Shown here piece by piece: positions 44,488-47,892 of a DNA stretch of 47,892 nt. Positions within the stretch are counted from its first letter, which is position 1. Each line of letters starts with the position of its first letter. Where the stretch lies: assembly GCA_010093515.1 (NCBI GenBank), contig MU001681.1, positions 210,766-258,657 of the forward strand, read 5' to 3'. This DNA comes from Lineolata rhizophorae (Eukaryota; Ascomycota; Dothideomycetes; Lineolatales; Lineolataceae). The position numbers were made by a program, and so were the translations under genes. The notes below the pieces were generated by a model. That model did not search any database. It saw only the letters and a program-made list of their open reading frames with translations, and was not told the origin of the DNA.

Positions 44488-45456
44488 ATGGCGAAGGGCC
44501 TCCGCAACAAAACCACCAAGGCCAACAAGACCAAGCTCCGCGCGCGCGTCTTCACCCCCGCCGAGAAGGCGCGCCTCGAGCGCCTCTCGGCCAAGCAGCA
44601 GGAGCTGGCGAAGCAGCCCAAGCCCGGCAACGAAGCCGCCCCCGCTGGCGACGCCGCCGGCACCATGGACCTAGACAACGAGCTCTCCGAAGGTAAGAAT
44701 CTTTCTCCCTCCCTCTCTCTCCCCTCCGCCCCTCTGTATCCGCGCTTTGCCTGCGCGCGCCCGATCGCCGCCCCGACGGGACGGGACGGACGACGCGTGA
44801 CGCCAGGCAGCAGCCCCACCAACCATGGAACCGCTCTCGCGCTAACACATCCGCCCCCAATGCAGCAGCCTCGACCACCGCCCGCAAGGAACCCGATGAA
44901 GAAGGTGCGTTGCGTCCGAAGCTTTCAGTCTGCGCGGTCCCGATCTCCCTGCTGCGTCGCGATGGGGACGATGAGGAGGAAGCCATGAAGGAGGGCGCGG
45001 GCGCGGCCACGGCTTCGAAGGGTGAGGGCCGTCTCGACCGGCCCCAGGATCCTTTCTACGCCGCGCACGCCGTCTCCCAGGAGGAGCACTTCTTCCACGT
45101 GCTCGGTCTGGCCGGTAACAACGTCGGCTTCGACTACTCCTCGGGCGGCGGCGCTGCGGGCCTGTCCCTCGACATCGAGGGTTGATCCTGTTTCCCCCTT
45201 ACCCCGTGTCCTTTCTCCTAGCCTGAGCCGGCTAACCTCTTCGTCTCATTCTTGCGGCTTTCGCCCCTCCTCAGCCATGCTTCTCGATTCTGAAGCCGTG
45301 CCTAGCTCGCGCTCCTCGTCAAAGTCCAAGTCGAATCGCACCGGTCGCATCCACAAGAAGCATCCTCGCCGTCGGAAGCCCGCTTCTCAGATCACTTTTC
45401 CGAGCGTTATGGCGCACAAGAACAGGATGAAGGGCGGGGGTCGGAAAAGGCGGTGA
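44488..45456 (+). CDS. DUF2423 (YBL028C/LLP-like) nucleolar protein
   Basis: Proposed exons 44488-44692, 44866-45180 and 45275-45456 give 233 aa. The start MAKGLRNKTTKANKTKLRAR and the basic end (GRIHKKHPRRRKPASQITFP, then ...GGGRKRR) are the two conserved blocks of the DUF2423/UPF0642 family. Yeast Ybl028c and animal LLPH are small basic nucleolar proteins linked to pre-60S ribosomes. The middle is acidic (DGDDEEEAM) and variable. Exon 2 has two possible ends. A strong GGTGAG donor at 45022 would give a 253-nt intron and a 180-aa protein. Reading on to a weak donor at 45181 gives 233 aa, and that extra 53-codon stretch has strong third-position C/G bias. Both use the GCTAAC branch site near 45231 and the acceptor at 45274, and both keep frame. 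The gene is divergent from the SUMO ligase. Confidence 0.82.
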
Positions 45457-46700
45457 AAGAACACAAGTGGGGGGGATATTCTTTTCTTTCCTGGGCGTTT
45501 TCAAGGCTTTCTTTTATTAACGGTCGATACCATTCAACTGGCATTAGTATAGATTTTTTTTCGGGAACGACGGCCCGGCCTTTTTTCATGTAGCTTCTGC
45601 CATACATTTTTCGGCAGTGGCTTCACCACCATTTTTGTATGCTGTTGTTCCCGGCCTTTTTTCTTTTTTCCTTCCCCTTTTCTTCTAGGTATGATGACAA
45701 GCCTTGGGCGTCTCCGCGCCGTGGTGTTGCGTGCATTGCTGTGGCGTTTGGACCACAAATGGGCTTCTGTGTATGCGTTTGGGCTCGTCACGCCCATTTT
45801 CTTGTTGCAGATGGTGTCTGAGCGTCTGTGGGATGCGGTGTACGGTCGCCTGCGGGCTCCCTTGTACTGTCCTGGTTGCACGTTGGCCTTGCGACAAAGC
45901 TATGATTTCCAGTGTTCACGTTCGAGGCGTACTTGAGCTTGTGGTGCTCGCTGCATTTAATGATGGGGTTCTGTCAGTTCGGGCACCGTGATGACATGCG
46001 TGCTTACCTCGCCGCGCAAAGGCAAGCTGGCTGGTGGTTGTCCAGAGTAGGTGGTGAGTACGTAGGTCTCATGCTTGCAGTCCCTGGGAATGTCACAATC
46101 TTTGCCTTCACATTCAAGCGCTTGCCTTTTTTGTGGTGTCTTTCATATTGTCCTACCGTTCCACGCCACATTCGCAGAGCGGTACTCGGTCGCCATGCAA
46201 TAAGATCGCAATCGTCGCCTTCGCATCCAGTACTTGCTGAGGCGTGCAACGCTTGTCGCAGGCAGCGACCGGCTCGAGCCGTTCTGGCGTTCGCCGCGTG
46301 GTAGCGCCGCCGATACGAGCAGAACGGCAGGCAGACCGGCGATCCCGCACCCCCGGGTCTCCCTCGAGCCGCGGCATCGCGCATGCCGGTCGACGCTCGC
46401 GACCGCTGCTGGTCGCCGTGCTGAGGCCCGGGTCTCCGGGGAGCGGCGACAGCGGCGTCGGATGCGGCGCGTTCGTCGGCCGGCGGGAGTGCCGCGGGCC
46501 CTTGGTGCTCGGGCGGGCTTGCGGTTGGCTGGATGCGGTGGCTCGTTGGCTGGGGCGTGCTGGTCGGTGGGAGGGGGTGGGAGGGGGGTGGGCGGCTGGG
46601 ACTCGCGATGGGGGTTGTGGTGTCGTGTCGTCAAATGCGTTCGGGGTGTGTCTTGGTTCGGCTTTGGATAGCAGTTGGTGATCCTGGTTTTAGGGACGGG
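45457..46700. other. 3' flank of DUF2423 and intergenic DNA
   Basis: T-rich sequence to about 45690 probably holds the 3' UTR (TTTTATTAACGG near 45511). A GC-rich patch at 46200-46600 is open in several frames on both strands with Arg/Ala/Gly-rich translations, which reflects composition. No family match. Confidence 0.5.
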
Positions 46701-47892
46701 GGTGGGGGCATATGAATTGGTTGTGAGCCGTTTTTAGGGCCGTAGGGCTCACCGATGAGGTGGTTGGCACCCTTTTTTGTATGGCCGTGGCGTTTGTGGT
46801 AATTATCCCTTTTGCGGTCTGGATCATGTGGGCTTTGGTAACGAAATCGTATGTTATATAAGGGAGGTTTCAGCAGTATTGCAATATTCGAGCTTGTCGT
46901 TCGAATTGAAATCATAGTCTCCGGCATGGTTTGCGATAGGCCGTTGGGTGGTGTGAATCATAATCTAGGCAACCTCGAGCGGAGACTCGGGCAAGCCAAT
47001 CTTTTATCCTGCTGTAGACCTGAAATGCATATCACATTGTCTATGTTTTTCTCCCGTCCATTGTTTCTTTTGCTGACAGTAATAGCGAAAACTTAGCACA
47101 ACGGAACAGACGTTGTGCTCAGTTCAACACACGCTTATAGGTATAGCTTGATGAAGTCATATCCCTAAGGGTTTGCAGAGGTATGATGGACTATGTAAAT
47201 CTTGCCGTGCTCTATACGTAGTGTACTGGATTTTGAAGTCATGTTCGGGAAGATCACTAGGATAATAGAGGTCTAGTAAATATTAGGCTTCATACATCCC
47301 GGTTTACCTAGATTCTTACCCAATTTATGCAAGTCGTGCGTCTGACTTTATCCATGTACTAATTTGCGGTATTTGATAGGTTTTCGAGTCTCATCCGGAC
47401 ATTATATACACTTCAGAACATCACAATTCTTGGCATGGTGTTGAGATTCCCCCTTTGCAAGTAGTGTCCTTGAATATGCTTTCACAAATATTTCAGTAGA
47501 TCAGGGGGAAATAGGTGCGAGGATCGAGGCGGAGAGAAGACACTTAGCCAACCCCATGCACGCTTTTCTCGGAGGTTTGCCTATGTAGAGATTTGTGTTC
47601 ATGATAGGTCCCGGACTTGTGCTGGGTGCTAAAATATGACTCATATCCAGTACCACCGGTAGCCGGTGCGACTTCGGTCTCTTGACGATACCATGCTAAC
47701 CAATTGTGCGACATTTGAATGAACAACGTGGTTAACGTAATCCACTACGCAGTGACACCAACCACCTAGTGACACCACCACCATCATCATCCTCACCAAA
47801 ACCATCATAGCTCCAACCAACTCTGATCAAGTCAAGCGTTCTAAGGCTCACTTTGATCCCCAGTACCAGCAGTATTGGTCTGGCATGTTCTG
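46701..47892. other. AT-richer right edge with TATA box and inverted repeats
   Basis: A clear TATA box (GTTATATAAGGG) lies at about 46854-46865. Upstream, GTGAGCC at 46723-46729 pairs with GGCTCAC at 46746-46752. A perfect 9-bp inverted repeat is at 47095-47119. From about 47775 to the window edge one plus-strand frame is open and protein-like (with SDQVKRSKAHFDPQYQQYWS), so a coding piece may continue beyond the window. The block could be the edge of a decayed mobile element, but I see no terminal repeat pair or recognisable domain. Confidence 0.4.
47095..47119. repeat. Perfect 9-bp inverted repeat
   Basis: AGCACAACG, a 7-nt spacer, and CGTTGTGCT form a perfect stem in AT-richer DNA with no supported gene around it. 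Confidence 0.85.

Noticed and set aside
44905-44928. Possible mini-intron GTGCGT...TTTCAG in the DUF2423 gene
   Set aside because: At 24 nt it is too short for a spliceosomal intron, and the sequence reads through in frame without a stop.
46244-46681. 145-codon ORFs on both strands
   Set aside because: Arg/Gly/Ala-rich in all frames of a GC-rich patch; no motif.

Overview
The window looks like nuclear DNA of a filamentous ascomycete (Pezizomycotina). The reasons are short spliceosomal introns (54-95 nt) with GTRNGT-type donors, CTRAC/CTAAT branch points and YAG acceptors, GC-rich coding sequence with strong third-position C/G, and five proteins of fungal families. GC-rich DNA alternates with AT-richer blocks, as expected in a genome shaped by repeat-induced point mutation (RIP). 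I cannot name the species.

Only five genes are well supported. (1) RIX1, minus strand 2873-327, is a ribosome-biogenesis factor. (2) A YPP1/TTC7-family TPR scaffold of the plasma-membrane PI4-kinase complex lies on the plus strand, 3275-7732, in four exons; it is divergent from RIX1 across a 401-bp shared promoter. (3) An AZF1-type four-finger C2H2 transcription factor lies on the plus strand, 23560-25417, in four exons. (4) A SIZ/PIAS-type SUMO E3 ligase (SAP, PINIT, SP-RING, SIM) lies on the minus strand, 43555-40738, in six exons. (5) A small basic DUF2423 (YBL028C/LLP-like) nucleolar protein lies on the plus strand, 44488-45456, in three exons, divergent from the SUMO ligase. Both ends of the window therefore carry a divergent pair that includes a large-subunit ribosome-biogenesis protein. 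I see no operon-like logic linking the five genes.

The rest is unusual mainly for what is missing. About 14 kb upstream (9.5-23.5 kb) and about 12 kb downstream (25.4-37.2 kb) of the AZF1-like gene hold no gene I can support, although the DNA is GC-rich and full of chance ORFs. The upstream desert carries a G-quadruplex tract, a perfect inverted repeat with scattered half-sites, and recurrent TACTCCGTA-type palindromes. It reads like an extended regulatory region, or a host of non-coding transcripts, for a developmental regulator; that is inference.

The AT-richer block at about 35.9-40.1 kb contains a degraded multi-exon gene of unknown family on the plus strand (about 37.2-39.6 kb), with a 142-codon open stretch, a 224-bp tandem repeat whose copies differ in a coding-like way, and two adjacent hairpins. 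Similar AT-richer blocks at 7.9-9.5 kb and 46.7-47.9 kb hold only fragments. No tRNA, rRNA, CRISPR array or intact transposon was found. I found no convincing new biological system; the best leads are the AZF1 regulatory desert, the broken gene at 37-39 kb and the splice ambiguity in the DUF2423 gene.
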